DNA from: Achromobacter mucicolens
Lineage (GTDB): Bacteria > Pseudomonadota > Gammaproteobacteria > Burkholderiales > Burkholderiaceae_B
Length of the DNA stretch: 64,000 nucleotides
Direction: 5' to 3'
NCBI RefSeq assembly: GCF_902859725.1
Contig: NZ_CADIJP010000001.1
Coordinates: 124,001 to 188,000, forward strand
Shown here: positions 54,176 to 63,772 of the stretch, piece after piece
How positions within the stretch are numbered: position 1 is the stretch's first letter
Layout of the letters: every line of letters starts with the position of its first letter
Notes under the pieces: model-generated
Seen by the model: only the letters and a program-made list of their open reading frames with translations
Told to the model about the DNA's origin: nothing
Databases searched by the model: none
Program-made: the position numbers and the translations under genes

Positions 54176-55081
54176 ATGGACCAATTGACGGCGATTCGCG
54201 GCTTTGCCCGCGTGGTGGAGGCGGGCAGCTTCACGCGGGCGGCAGATTCGCTGGACATGCCGAACGCGACGCTCAGCAAGATGGTCCAGGATCTGGAGGC
54301 GCACCTTGGCGTGCGCCTATTGCAACGCACGACCCGGCGGGTGACCGTCACGCCCGAGGGCCGCGAGTACTACGAGAAGACGCTGCGCATCGTGCGCGAT
54401 CTTGAAGACATCGACGGCGGTTTCAAGGCCGTGCAAGGAAAGCCCAAAGGCCATCTGCGCATCGATGTGGGCGGATCCACGGCGCGCGATGTGCTGATCC
54501 CGGCGATCCCCGATTTCCTGGCGCGTTATCCCGACATCAGGATCGATCTTGGCGTGTCGGATCGCGCGGTGAATCTGATCAGCGACAACGTGGATTGCGT
54601 GATCCGTGGCGGTCCGCTTGACGATTCATCGCTGGTGGCGCGGCAGATCGGCAAGGCGGACCTGATCACGTGCGCCACGCCGGGATACCTCAAGCAATTC
54701 GGCACGCCGGCATATCCGGATGAGTTGAAGAACGGCCACAAACTGGTCAGTTACCTGTCGCCGCAGAACGGCCGGGCATTTCCATTCCGCTTTGAACGCG
54801 ATGGCGTGAAGACGGAGATCAAGGTTGAACATCGCGTGGGCGTCAACGAAAGCAACGCGCATCTGGCGGCGGCGCTGGCGGGCTTGGGCATTGTGCAGAC
54901 CTTTACCTATGCGGCGGGCCCCGCGTTGAAGAGCGGCGCGCTCGTCGAGATCCTGAAACCGTGGCGGCCCCAGCCTTATCCCTTTCATGTGGTGTATCCG
55001 CACAACCGCCATGTCACGCACCGGCTGCGCGTGTTCATTGACTGGCTCTTGGCGCAGATTCCGTCGCGGCTCAAGGTTTGA
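54176..55081 (+). CDS. LysR-family regulator divergent from the SDR gene
   Basis: The 301-residue protein starts MDQLTAIRGFARVVEAGSFT. The helix-turn-helix is RAADSLDMPNATLSKMVQDL, and the effector domain includes GHLRIDVGGSTARDVLIPAI. Members starting MDQL(T/R)A..F.RVVE belong to the subgroup that often controls an adjacent oxidoreductase. The intergenic region holds an A/T-rich stretch near 54105-54150 suited to LysR binding. Confidence 0.9.
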   Translation: MDQLTAIRGFARVVEAGSFTRAADSLDMPNATLSKMVQDLEAHLGVRLLQRTTRRVTVTPEGREYYEKTLRIVRDLEDIDGGFKAVQGKPKGHLRIDVGGSTARDVLIPAIPDFLARYPDIRIDLGVSDRAVNLISDNVDCVIRGGPLDDSSLVARQIGKADLITCATPGYLKQFGTPAYPDELKNGHKLVSYLSPQNGRAFPFRFERDGVKTEIKVEHRVGVNESNAHLAAALAGLGIVQTFTYAAGPALKSGALVEILKPWRPQPYPFHVVYPHNRHVTHRLRVFIDWLLAQIPSRLKV

Positions 55082-55408
55082 ACCTGGCTGTTGGGCAATT
55101 CTCGATTACCCGGCGCGTGGGTAAACGCAGGAAAATTTCCATCGATCCATTTCGAATATGCGGTGCGTTTCGCGTAATTGAGGTCTGTCCTGCCCTCAAT
55201 CAACGGACAGCCAAGGAAGGGCACTAAGGGCGGACAGCGGCTGGTAAAACGACGTCGAAAACGATGGCGAAGCGTTCCTTGTCTTCGCCGTCATGAGGGG
55301 AATCCGAGTCGGCTTTTTTGCCGCAAGGGACCCGCCATCGACTTCGTCACTGGGGAGTGCTCAATCCATGTCGCGCCAGCGTGCGTTCCTTTTGTTTGGC
55401 ATGCCGGC
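55082..55408. other. Intergenic region without supported gene
   Basis: This 327-base region lies between the LysR gene and a small membrane-protein gene. A frame open from 55178 continues into the downstream gene but lacks coding character before 55409. No terminator or repeat stands out. Confidence 0.5.
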
Positions 55409-55804
55409 ATGACGCAGGCTCCCCTCCCGCTTCTTGATCGCCTGCGCGTCGACGGCGTCATTCGCGCTGACCACCATGCGGCGGCGCTGCTTAGGCTGCA
55501 AGCGCTGTCGCAGGCGCCCTTCATGACGCTGGGCGGCGCCCTGGTCTGGCTGGCGGCCGAGGACATCCTGTCCGAACTGGATCTGGATGAAATGTTCGAA
55601 TCGGCCGTGTCCGAGGGTACTGTCGACCGCAATGCGACGCGTCGCCAGGCCCTGGCGGAGATGGAAGCGTTGTGCCAGCGCGGGATCGACAGTCATGTCG
55701 CACGTTTGGAGCGGGGCAGCCTGCTCCAGGCCATTTTTCCGGGACCACGCTGGGCCTGGCTAGCGGCCATTGCCGGGGCGGCCGCCGCGGTGACGCTGCT
55801 GTAG
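55409..55804 (+). CDS. Hypothetical protein with C-terminal membrane anchor
   Basis: The 131-residue protein starts MTQAPLPLLDRLRVDGVIRA. It is helical and acidic in the middle (DILSELDLDEMFESAVSEGT) and ends in a single hydrophobic helix, AWLAAIAGAAAAVTLL, suggesting a tail-anchored inner-membrane protein. The start could be further upstream. I do not recognise the family. It is convergent with the next gene. Confidence 0.6.
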   Translation: MTQAPLPLLDRLRVDGVIRADHHAAALLRLQALSQAPFMTLGGALVWLAAEDILSELDLDEMFESAVSEGTVDRNATRRQALAEMEALCQRGIDSHVARLERGSLLQAIFPGPRWAWLAAIAGAAAAVTLL

Positions 55805-55836
55805 CGGCAGGCGGTCCTGCCGCTTGCCGCGGCGCA

Positions 55837-56442
55837 TCAGAAGCTGGGCTTTCTCGACTGGCTACGTTGCACGAACTCGATCCGTGCTTTCGTCCACGCC
55901 GGGTCAACCATCTGGATGCTGACGCCGCTGTATTTCAGTACCGCCTGCGTCATGTCGTTCGAGCAGCCCATGCCGGGATTCGAGCTGGGCTTGGCGCACC
56001 ACTCCATATTCAGGTCGTTGGGATAGTTGGACTGGCGGCCGTACTTCTCCAGCGCCGCCTTGCCCATCGCTTCCTTGTTAGCCGGCGTCCAGGGCAGTTC
56101 ATAGCGGATCTGCGACACCACGAGCGGGCGTTGCTTGTCGACGGGCACGCGCGGTTCGAAGTGGACGATGAAGTTGACGCCGTCCTTCTCGTAGCTGAAA
56201 TTCATCGGCATCTTGGAGTTCGTGACGGGGTTGTTCGTCGCGTAGCCGATCCGGATGTCTTTCTTGCCCACATGAAAATTCTTGGCCGCAGCGGCGAGCG
56301 CTTCGTCAAAGTCCATGCCGGTCTTGACGCCGGCAACGTCGAACTCGCGGGCATCGACGGAGCGCTGGGAGGCGGCGTGCGCAGGCAGAACGGCGGCGGC
56401 GCCGAGCGCCGAGATGAGGAGGGCAGCTTTCAACTTCAACAT
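55837..56442 (-). CDS. Hypothetical exported protein
   Basis: The 201-residue protein has a signal peptide (LKLKAALLISALGAAAVLPA, with cleavage after HAA), then a mature domain with GVKTGMDFDEALAAAAKNFH and SQIRYELPWTPANKEAMGKA. Two cysteines (EWCAKP and GMGCSND) could form a disulfide. VKTGMDFDEA followed by a Y-rich strand is reminiscent of small periplasmic proteins of unknown function. No named family can be assigned. Confidence 0.72.
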   Translation of the reverse strand: MLKLKAALLISALGAAAVLPAHAASQRSVDAREFDVAGVKTGMDFDEALAAAAKNFHVGKKDIRIGYATNNPVTNSKMPMNFSYEKDGVNFIVHFEPRVPVDKQRPLVVSQIRYELPWTPANKEAMGKAALEKYGRQSNYPNDLNMEWCAKPSSNPGMGCSNDMTQAVLKYSGVSIQMVDPAWTKARIEFVQRSQSRKPSF

Positions 56443-56524
56443 ATAGATCCTTATCGAATGGCGCCAGGATTATCCGATCGGACCTCTATTGCGTCCCTAA
56501 TAAAGTGCAACGAAACTTCTCCGG

Positions 56525-58378
56525 TCACGGCTGCTGGCTGGGTTCGCTGGGGTCTTCCGCCAGAAAACCGCCGCTTTGATGACGCCACAAGCGCGCGTAC
56601 ACGCCATTCATCGCCAGCAGTTCCGCGTGGCTGCCCTGTTCGATGATGCGCCCTTGATCCATCACGATGAGCCGGTCCATGGCGGCGATGGTCGACAGGC
56701 GGTGTGCGATTGCGATGACCGTTTTGCCCTGCATGACTTCGTCCAGGCTTTCCTGGATGGCGGCTTCCACTTCCGAGTCGAGCGCGCTGGTGGCTTCGTC
56801 CAGCAGCAGGATAGGCGCGTTCTTGAGCATGACGCGGGCGATCGCGATGCGCTGGCGTTGTCCGCCAGACAGCTTGACGCCGCGTTCGCCGACGAGCGTG
56901 TCGTAGCCGGTGTGGCCGTGCGAGTCGCTGAGCTGTTCGATGAATTCGTCGGCCTGCGCACGGGCCGCGGCGGCGCGGATCTCTTCGCGGCTGGCGTCGG
57001 GGCGGCCGTAGGCGATGTTGTCGCAGATGGACCGGTGCAGCAGGGACGTGTCCTGAGTAACCATGCCGATGGCGCTGCGCAGGCTGTCCTGCGTGACCTG
57101 CGAGATGTCCTGGCCGTCAACGCGGATGTGGCCGCGTTCGACATCGTAAAAGCGCAGCAGCAGGTTGATGAGCGTGGATTTGCCCGCGCCCGAGCGGCCT
57201 ACCAGGCCGATCTTTTCGCCGGGGCGCACGGTGAGCGTAAGGCCGTTCAGGACCTGGCGCTCATTGTTGTAGTTGAAGTAGACGTCGTCGAACTGAACTT
57301 CGCCGCGCGTGACGCGCAGGGTGGCCGCGTTGGGCGCGTCCTGGACTTTGGGTGCGTGGGTGAGGGTGGCGATGCCGTCCTGCACGGTGCCGATGTTCTC
57401 GAAAAGCGAGGTCATCTGCCACATGATCCAATGCGACATGCCGTTCACGCGCAGCGCCATGGCGGTGACGGCGGCGACGGCGCCGGTGCCGATTTCGCTG
57501 CCATGCCAGAGCCACAGCGCGTAACCGCCGGCGCCCAGGATCAATGCCGACACCAGCGCCTGGTTGACGATCTCGAACTGGCTGACCAGGCGCATCTGCC
57601 GGTAACCGGTTTCCTTGAAGTCTTCCATGGCGGCGCGCGCGAAGCGGGCCTCGCGGTTGGTGTGCGAGAAGAGCTTGACGGTGGTGATGTTGGTGTAGGC
57701 GTCGGTGACGCGGCCCGTCATGGACGAGCGGGCATGCGCCTGTTCCTTGCCGACCTTGCCCAGGCGCGGCACGAAATACATCATGGCCAGCCCGTAAAGC
57801 GCCATCCAGCCGATGAAGGGCAGCATGAGCCGCCAGTCGAACCCGCCGGCCAGCGCGACGATGGTGATGAAGTAGACGGCGATGCCGAGCACGATTTCGC
57901 AGAAGGTCAGCAGCACTTCGCGCACGGCCAGAGCGGTCTGCATCACTTTGGTGGTGACGCGGCCGGCAAATTCATCGGAGAAGAACGACAGGCTTTGCCG
58001 CAGCATCATGCGGTGAAAGTCCCAGCGCAGGCGCAGCGGCAGATTGATGGCCAGCACCTGATGCTGGACCAGCGTGCGCAGCGCGACGACGCCGACGCTG
58101 GCGCACAGGACGATGGCGATGCCCCACAGAACCCGCTGCTCGTGCGCCGAGGCGGGCTCTCCGGCGTTCCAGGCGGTCAGCATGTCGACGACCTGGCCCA
58201 GGAAGGCGAAGAGCCATGCTTCGTAGATGGAGACGGCCGCGCTCAGGATCGCCAGTGCGGCGATGTAGCGGCGCGAGCCGTGCGTGCAGAACCAGAGGAA
58301 CGCGAAGAATCCCGTGGGCGGCGGGGGCACGTTCTCGGAAGGGAAGGGGTTGAGCTGGCTTTCAAATCTGCGGAACAA
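56525..58378 (-). CDS. ABC exporter, fused permease and ATPase
   Basis: The 617-residue half-transporter of the MsbA/MDR type has six membrane helices (about 20-310) and an ATP-binding domain: Walker A GLVGRSGAGKSTLI, signature KLSGGQRQRIAIA, Walker B ILLLDEATSALDSE, and H-loop AHRLST. It forms a homodimer and exports a lipid or drug-like compound. The TTG at 58378 (LFRRFESQLNPFPS) is chosen because GGAGA lies eight bases upstream; an ATG at 58498 would add 40 low-complexity residues. It is the only gene on its transcript as far as I can see. Confidence 0.9.
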   Translation of the reverse strand: MFRRFESQLNPFPSENVPPPPTGFFAFLWFCTHGSRRYIAALAILSAAVSIYEAWLFAFLGQVVDMLTAWNAGEPASAHEQRVLWGIAIVLCASVGVVALRTLVQHQVLAINLPLRLRWDFHRMMLRQSLSFFSDEFAGRVTTKVMQTALAVREVLLTFCEIVLGIAVYFITIVALAGGFDWRLMLPFIGWMALYGLAMMYFVPRLGKVGKEQAHARSSMTGRVTDAYTNITTVKLFSHTNREARFARAAMEDFKETGYRQMRLVSQFEIVNQALVSALILGAGGYALWLWHGSEIGTGAVAAVTAMALRVNGMSHWIMWQMTSLFENIGTVQDGIATLTHAPKVQDAPNAATLRVTRGEVQFDDVYFNYNNERQVLNGLTLTVRPGEKIGLVGRSGAGKSTLINLLLRFYDVERGHIRVDGQDISQVTQDSLRSAIGMVTQDTSLLHRSICDNIAYGRPDASREEIRAAAARAQADEFIEQLSDSHGHTGYDTLVGERGVKLSGGQRQRIAIARVMLKNAPILLLDEATSALDSEVEAAIQESLDEVMQGKTVIAIAHRLSTIAAMDRLIVMDQGRIIEQGSHAELLAMNGVYARLWRHQSGGFLAEDPSEPSQQP

Positions 58379-58606
58379 GGCAGAGTCTCCGGAATCTGGA
58401 TGGGGCTTTCGATGAGGCGCTGGCGTGGCGCGCACGGCCGCGGCGGGCCCGGGGGGAGCAAGCCCCGGCGCAAAGCGATATTTAAGCGCATTCGGCAAAA
58501 CGCCGGGAAATGCGGGGAGCGATTCGGCGGCGCGAGGTGAAAGCCCGGTCGATTGGCCGGCGGGGAAGGGGCGGGGTCGACGCGGAAGGAACCCGGAAGA
58601 CGGGGG

Positions 58607-59614
58607 TTAGCGGCGCGCAGCGCACAGCGCCGCCGCGTGAGCCGCCAGCCAGTGCTGGAACCGATCCGCAAAGCAGTCGACGACGCGGTCCTCGTGGCCG
58701 AGCGACGCCGCGCTGTTGTGGGGGCTGATCCACACCGAGGGCAGCGACCAGAGGGGCGACCCCGCGGGCAGCGGTTCTTCGGTGAAGGTGTCGAGGTACG
58801 CACCCGCCAGGTGTCCGGTGGCCAGCGCGTGCGTCAGCGCGGCTTGGTCGACCAGCTCGCCCCGGGCGACGTTCACGATGCGGGCGCCGCGCGGCAGCCG
58901 CGCGAGCTGGCGGTCGCCGACGATGCCAGCGGTCGATGCGTTCAGGGGCAGCGCCAGCACCAGCCAGTCGCAATGCGGCAGGACGTCGTCCAGTTGATCC
59001 AAACCGATGACTGTGTCAAAGCCTGGCGTTGGTTCGGCATGGCGGCGCACGGCTGTGGTGGACAGGCCAAGCGCCGAGCACAAACGCCCGATCTCCTGCC
59101 CGATCGCGCCTGCGCCCAGCACCACCACGCGCATCGACGCGAGGTCGCGGGGCCGCGCGTCGCCCGTCAAGGGTTGCCATGCACGCTGCGCCTGCGACGC
59201 GAGCCACCGGTCGAAGCCGCGTGACTGCGCCAGGATGGCAGCCACCGCCGTCTGGGCAATGGGGGCGGCGGTGACGCCGGTTGACGCGGTGACAGAGATG
59301 CCGCGCGCCAACGTGGGTGCGTACTGGGGCAGGTCCTGGCCGGATGAGCACACGTGCAGCCAGCGCAGGTTGGGCGCGGCGTCCGCCACACGGAAGAATG
59401 CATCGGATAGCGGCCCGGGCTTGCGCAGCGAGCTGCCTTCGTACAGGTCCCGCGAAAAGAAGGCCACGTCGATGTGTCCGGGGTCCGCGGCCTCGACACG
59501 ATGGCGTTGCAGGCGCACGCCGCCCGCTTGGGCCAGGCTGTCCAGGCGCGGGCCGTGCGCGGTATCGACCTTGGCCGACAGCAGCAGGCCTAGCGCGGGG
59601 GCGGATGAACTCAA
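58607..59614 (-). CDS. D-2-hydroxyacid dehydrogenase
   Basis: The protein of about 335 residues has the Rossmann motif VVVLGAGAIGQEIGRLC, the catalytic Arg in VNVARGELVDQ, Glu in TFTEEPLP and His in ISPHNSAASLGHE. It probably reduces a 2-keto acid. The start is uncertain: TTG at 59614 overlaps the upstream enzyme's stop by four bases (TTGA) with AGGT seven bases before it; GTG at 59629 would add five residues. It is last in the Bug-enolase-dehydrogenase operon. Confidence 0.85.
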   Translation of the reverse strand: MSSSAPALGLLLSAKVDTAHGPRLDSLAQAGGVRLQRHRVEAADPGHIDVAFFSRDLYEGSSLRKPGPLSDAFFRVADAAPNLRWLHVCSSGQDLPQYAPTLARGISVTASTGVTAAPIAQTAVAAILAQSRGFDRWLASQAQRAWQPLTGDARPRDLASMRVVVLGAGAIGQEIGRLCSALGLSTTAVRRHAEPTPGFDTVIGLDQLDDVLPHCDWLVLALPLNASTAGIVGDRQLARLPRGARIVNVARGELVDQAALTHALATGHLAGAYLDTFTEEPLPAGSPLWSLPSVWISPHNSAASLGHEDRVVDCFADRFQHWLAAHAAALCAARR

Positions 59615-60759
59615 CGGACGACCTGCCACCGGTCGCGTTCGCCGGGATAGACGACGCCATATTCGGCGATCGCGTCGTCATCGAAACGAAAGGCCAGCCC
59701 CGGCTCCTTGGGCACCAGCAGGTTGCCGTCTTCGGCCTGCAGCTGGCGGTCGATGAGGCGGCGGAAGTTGACGATGTGATCGTCCGGCATCCATTCCACG
59801 TAGGTCGCGTTGGGCGCGCTGGCGGCCAGGTGGATGTGCACGTCGTGCCACGCGTGCGGCGCGACGGTGATGCCGTGGCTGTCCGCCGTGGCCGCGATGC
59901 GGCGCCATTCGGTGATGCCGCCGCACACGGTTGCGTCGGTCTGCAGGATGGTGGTGGCGCCGCTGGCGATCAGGTCCTTGAAGCGCCAGCGGCCGGCTTC
60001 GACTTCGCCGGTGGCGACGGTGACCGGCGTGGCGCGCGCCAGCCGCACGTGGTTGTCGATGTCGTCGGGCGAGAAGGGTTCTTCGATCCAGAAGGGGTGA
60101 TAGGGCTCGAACGCGCGCATGTACTCCAGCGCGGTGGGCAGGTCGCGCCATGCGTTGTTGGCGTCCAGCATCAGGCGCACGTCTTCGCCGATGGCCTCGC
60201 GCACGGCAGCGATGCGCTTGCGTTCGCCGGCCACGCTTTCCAGGCCGACCTTCATCTTGACGGCGCGAAAGCCCTCTTTGACGTGCTGCGCCATTTCGGC
60301 GGCCAGCTTGTCCGGCGTCTTGCCCGGCTGGTAGTAACCGCCGCTGGCGTAGGCCGGCACGCGGTCCTTCACCGTGGCGCCCAGGTACTGGAAGAGCGGC
60401 ACGCCGGCGCTGCGGGCATTCAGGTCCCACAGTGCCGTGTCCAGGGCGGACAGCGCGCGCATCACGCCGCCGGCGCGGCCCAGCAGCAGCGCCTCCTGGT
60501 ACAGCTCGGTCCACAGACCTTCGACCCGCAGGGACTCCTGGCCCAACAGCCGCGGCGCCAGCAGGTCGGTCACCGCCACGGACAGCAGGCGTCCCGCGCT
60601 GTTGACCGCGTAGCAGTATCCCAGGCCCTCGTGGCCGTCGGTCGAGCGGATACGCACCAGGCAGTATTCGCGCGCCTTGACCTGGCGCGTGGAGAACGTC
60701 ACCGGATTCGCGAGCGGCACGCGGGCGATGCAGACTGAGACGGATTCGATGGTAGGCAT
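59611..60759 (-). CDS. Enolase-superfamily enzyme (mandelate racemase/muconate lactonizing group)
   Basis: The 382-residue protein has the MR/MLE catalytic Lys pair in AVKMKVGLE (KxK), metal ligands in LMLDANNAW, WIEEPFSPDD and TGEVEAG, and later QTDATVCGGITEW and PHAWHD. In this group a KxK motif plus downstream His supports acid-sugar dehydratases and racemases. The substrate is most likely a sugar acid or lactone, from the context of amidohydrolase, dehydrogenase and Bug genes. Start ATG at 60759. It follows the Bug gene by 29 bases. Confidence 0.88.
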   Translation of the reverse strand: MPTIESVSVCIARVPLANPVTFSTRQVKAREYCLVRIRSTDGHEGLGYCYAVNSAGRLLSVAVTDLLAPRLLGQESLRVEGLWTELYQEALLLGRAGGVMRALSALDTALWDLNARSAGVPLFQYLGATVKDRVPAYASGGYYQPGKTPDKLAAEMAQHVKEGFRAVKMKVGLESVAGERKRIAAVREAIGEDVRLMLDANNAWRDLPTALEYMRAFEPYHPFWIEEPFSPDDIDNHVRLARATPVTVATGEVEAGRWRFKDLIASGATTILQTDATVCGGITEWRRIAATADSHGITVAPHAWHDVHIHLAASAPNATYVEWMPDDHIVNFRRLIDRQLQAEDGNLLVPKEPGLAFRFDDDAIAEYGVVYPGERDRWQVVR

Positions 60760-60788
60760 ATGCAGGGATGCTCCGGGTTGGATTGGGA

Positions 60789-61763
60789 TCAGTCGAACTT
60801 GAGGTTGCTTTGCTTGATGACGCCAGCCCACTTCACTTTTTCGCTGTCGATCAATTGCTGGAACTGCGCGGGCGATTCATCCAGCGGCTTCAGGCCCATT
60901 TCGTTCAGGCGCGCCTGCATGGCAGGCTGGCTGACCACGCGCGAGATCTCCTTGTGCAGGAATTCGACGACCTGCGGCGGCGTGCCGGCGGGCGCGATGA
61001 TGCCGAACCACACGTTGGCTTCGTAACCGGGCACGCCGGATTCGGCCAGCGTCGGCACGTCGGGCAGTTGCGGCAGGCGCTCCTTTGACGTCACGGCCAG
61101 CGCCTTGAGCTTGTTCTGCTTGATGAAGGGCAGGCTCTGCGTGGGCGTGGCGAAGATCAGCGGAATCAGCCCGCCGATCACGTCGGTCTGCGCGGGCGCG
61201 CCGCCCTTGTAGGGAATGTGGTTCATACGGATCCCGGCCATCTGGTCCAGCAGCTCCAGCGAGATGTGCTGCGTGGAGCCCTGGCCCGGCGTGCCGAAGT
61301 CGATGCCGCGCTCTTTCTTCTTGGCCAGGGTGATCAGGTCTTTGGTGGTGTTGGGCTCGAACTTGGGATTGGCAACCAGCACGAACGGGGTGTCGGCGAT
61401 CAGCGAGACGGGCGCGAAATCCGTGAGCGTGTAGGTGAGGTTGGGGTAGAGCAGCGTGTTTGTCACGTGCGAGGAGATCACCAGCATCAACGTGTAGCCG
61501 TCGGCGGGCGAGCGCTTCAGTTCACCGGTGGCGATGGTGCTGTTCGCGCCCGGCTTGTTCTCGACGATCATCGGCTGCGGCCACGTCTTGGACAATTCGG
61601 CCGCCACCATGCGGGCGACCGTGTCGTTGGATCCGCCCGGCGCCATGCCAACCATCAGGCGCACGGGTTTGGCGGGGTAGGTATCGGCAAATGCCAGCGG
61701 GGCGGCGCAGGCGAAGGCGGCGGACAGGCAGCCGCCAGCGAGAACACGGGCGAGGCGCTTCAT
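60789..61763 (-). CDS. Bug/TctC-family substrate-binding protein
   Basis: The 324-residue protein has a signal peptide ending PLAFAD (about residue 26). Motifs are AKPVRLMVGMAPGGSNDTVA, VENKPGANSTIATGEL, PADGYTLML, HIPYKGGAPAQTDVIGGLIP and KQNKLKALAV. The start at 61763 follows GGAGACAACCCC. It opens the operon with the enolase-type enzyme and dehydrogenase and probably binds their substrate, perhaps a sugar acid. Confidence 0.93.
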   Translation of the reverse strand: MKRLARVLAGGCLSAAFACAAPLAFADTYPAKPVRLMVGMAPGGSNDTVARMVAAELSKTWPQPMIVENKPGANSTIATGELKRSPADGYTLMLVISSHVTNTLLYPNLTYTLTDFAPVSLIADTPFVLVANPKFEPNTTKDLITLAKKKERGIDFGTPGQGSTQHISLELLDQMAGIRMNHIPYKGGAPAQTDVIGGLIPLIFATPTQSLPFIKQNKLKALAVTSKERLPQLPDVPTLAESGVPGYEANVWFGIIAPAGTPPQVVEFLHKEISRVVSQPAMQARLNEMGLKPLDESPAQFQQLIDSEKVKWAGVIKQSNLKFD

Positions 61764-61957
61764 GGGGTTGTCTCCTTGAATTGTTCTGCTGTTGTGACCC
61801 CATGATAGACAGCGCGTCTCAGTCGATGAATGGATAATTTTGATAAGAAAATCGAAGAAATCGATAAATGCGCGCGAGGCGAAAAGCGGGCGCGTCAATG
61901 CGGGCGGGGTGCGCCGGCGGCAAGGCGCCCGCCCGTCTGGCATCGCAGGCGAAAGCG

Positions 61958-62872
61958 TCAGTCCAGCGTGCGGGCCAGCGCCTGGACGGAGGGCTGCAGG
62001 TGTTCTCGCAGCAGCGCGAGGAAAGCCTGCGCAGCCAGCGAATCGGTGGCGTCGCGCCGCCGCGCCAGGCAGATGTCGCGTTCGTTGATCGGCAGGGACA
62101 GCGGCACGGCCTTCAGCCCGGCTAGCCGAAACTGAAATAGCGCCAGGGTTGGCGCGATGGTGACGCCCAGGCCGGCCGCGATGAATCCGGCCGCCGTCGA
62201 CAGGCTGTTGACCTGGTGCGAACGCAGCCACTGCCGGGGATAGATGGCGGCGTCCAGGTGCTGGCGGATGCTGCTGTTGCTCTCGAAGCCGATGATGGGA
62301 TAGTCCAGCACATCCTGCACCGACAGGCGGCGGCGGGCCGCCAGCGGGTGGCTTGCGGGACAGATGAAGTGAAAGGTGTCGCGCGCCAGCACCTCGATGT
62401 CGAGGTCGGTGCTGGGATAGGCGGCCGCGCACAGCGCGAAATCCACCTGGCGGTTGCGAACCATGTCGATGCACACGGTGCTGGCCACGTCCTGAACCTG
62501 CACGCTGATGCCGGGGTAGTCGTCGCCGAAGCGGGCGATCAGCCCGGGCAGGATGCCCGACGAAATCGACGGCAGCGCGGCGAGCGCAACGCGGCCCTTG
62601 CGCCGCTCGACGTGGTCGCGCATTTCGGCCAGGGCGCGCTCCGTTTCGGGCAGCAGGTGCGCGACGATGTTCTGAAAGGCCTCGCCCTCGGCGGTCAGCT
62701 CGACGTTGCGTGTGCTGCGCGAGAAAAGCTTCACGCCGAGGTCGCTTTCCAGGTTGGAAATGAGGGCGCTGAACGCGCTCTGCGTCAGACAGCAGTGCTC
62801 GGCCGCGCGCGTGAAACTGCGCAATGCCGCCAGGGCCGTGAAGGCCTTCATGTGGCGTAGCGATAGGTTCAT
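61958..62872 (-). CDS. LysR-family regulator
   Basis: The 304-residue protein starts MNLSLRHMKAFTALAALRSF. The helix-turn-helix reads TRAAEHCCLTQSAFSALISN, and the effector domain starts near residue 92 (RRKGRVALAALPSISSGILP). It lies between the amidohydrolase gene (25-base gap upstream) and the Bug operon (194-base gap downstream), all on the same strand. An A/T-rich stretch at 61830-61870, just before the Bug gene, is a likely operator. Confidence 0.9.
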   Translation of the reverse strand: MNLSLRHMKAFTALAALRSFTRAAEHCCLTQSAFSALISNLESDLGVKLFSRSTRNVELTAEGEAFQNIVAHLLPETERALAEMRDHVERRKGRVALAALPSISSGILPGLIARFGDDYPGISVQVQDVASTVCIDMVRNRQVDFALCAAAYPSTDLDIEVLARDTFHFICPASHPLAARRRLSVQDVLDYPIIGFESNSSIRQHLDAAIYPRQWLRSHQVNSLSTAAGFIAAGLGVTIAPTLALFQFRLAGLKAVPLSLPINERDICLARRRDATDSLAAQAFLALLREHLQPSVQALARTLD

Positions 62873-62897
62873 GCGGCGGACTCCGCTGCGCTAAGGA

Positions 62898-63770
62898 CTA
62901 GAAACCATACAGCGCCGCGGGATTGGCCGCCAGCACCTGGCGGCGCAACGCCGCGTCGGGCAGCCAGGCCGCGATTTCGCGCAGCAGGCGTTCGGGCGGA
63001 ACGTCGCGATAGGCGCTGACGTCGGTGGGCACTTTGCCGGGCTCGCGGCTGGTGTGTGGCCAATCGCTGGCCCATAGCGCCCGTTCGGGATTGCCGTCGA
63101 TGAAAGCGCGGGCCAACGCGGTGACGCGCGCGGACTCTTCAGTGTCATCGGGGTTGGCGCTGATGCGGTACGACGCGGACAGCTTGACGTACGCGGCGCC
63201 GTCACCGACCAGCGCCAGCACCTGCCGCACGCGCGGATCGTCCAGCGGCAGCGCTGCCGGAATCATCGCGAAGTGGTCCAGCACCACCGGCACGGGCAGC
63301 CGGGCCAGCGCGGGGGCAGCGGCGGCGATGGCGTCGAGCGAGGCGTAGACCTGAAGGTGCCAGTCTTGCCCCGCAACGCGGCCGGCCCAGGCCGACAGCG
63401 CGCGGCTGACCGTGGCGGCGTCGCTGGCGCCCGTGCTTTCGAGGTTGACGCGCAGGCCGCGCACGCCGGCATCGTGCAGTCGCGAGAGTTCAACGTCCGC
63501 CACGTCATCATCCACGACGGCCACCCCCCGTGCCGCGCCGTCCAGCGCCAGCAGGCTGTCCACCAGCAGGCGGTTGTCGACGCCGTAGATGCTGGGCTGC
63601 ACGATCACGGCATGGGCGAGGCCCAGGCGCTGCAGATGCGCGCGCAGCGCATCCGCGGACGCGGGGCCGGGCGTGTAGGGCCGGTCCGCCAGCATGGGGT
63701 AATTGGCCTGCGGCGCCACGACGTGCACGTGGCAATCGCAGGCGCCGGCGGCAAGCTGCGGCGCCGTCAT
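62898..63770 (-). CDS. Amidohydrolase-2 family (PDC/galactarolactone-type lactonase-like) enzyme
   Basis: The 290-residue TIM-barrel protein has CDCHVHVVAPQANYPMLADR (HxH), VLDHFAMIPAALPLDD and ALWASDWPHTSREPGK (Asp-Trp-Pro-His). These are hallmarks of the LigI-like group of metal-independent lactonases, which includes 2-pyrone-4,6-dicarboxylate lactonase and D-galactarolactone isomerase. With the sugar-acid style neighbours, a lactone hydrolase or isomerase is most likely. Start ATG at 63770, two bases after the stop of the preceding dehydrogenase. Confidence 0.87.
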   Translation of the reverse strand: MTAPQLAAGACDCHVHVVAPQANYPMLADRPYTPGPASADALRAHLQRLGLAHAVIVQPSIYGVDNRLLVDSLLALDGAARGVAVVDDDVADVELSRLHDAGVRGLRVNLESTGASDAATVSRALSAWAGRVAGQDWHLQVYASLDAIAAAAPALARLPVPVVLDHFAMIPAALPLDDPRVRQVLALVGDGAAYVKLSASYRISANPDDTEESARVTALARAFIDGNPERALWASDWPHTSREPGKVPTDVSAYRDVPPERLLREIAAWLPDAALRRQVLAANPAALYGF

Positions 63771-63772
63771 GG

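Noticed and set aside
56576-58540. A 654-codon plus-strand frame opposite the ABC exporter
   Set aside because: It is an antisense shadow; the opposite strand has all ABC motifs.
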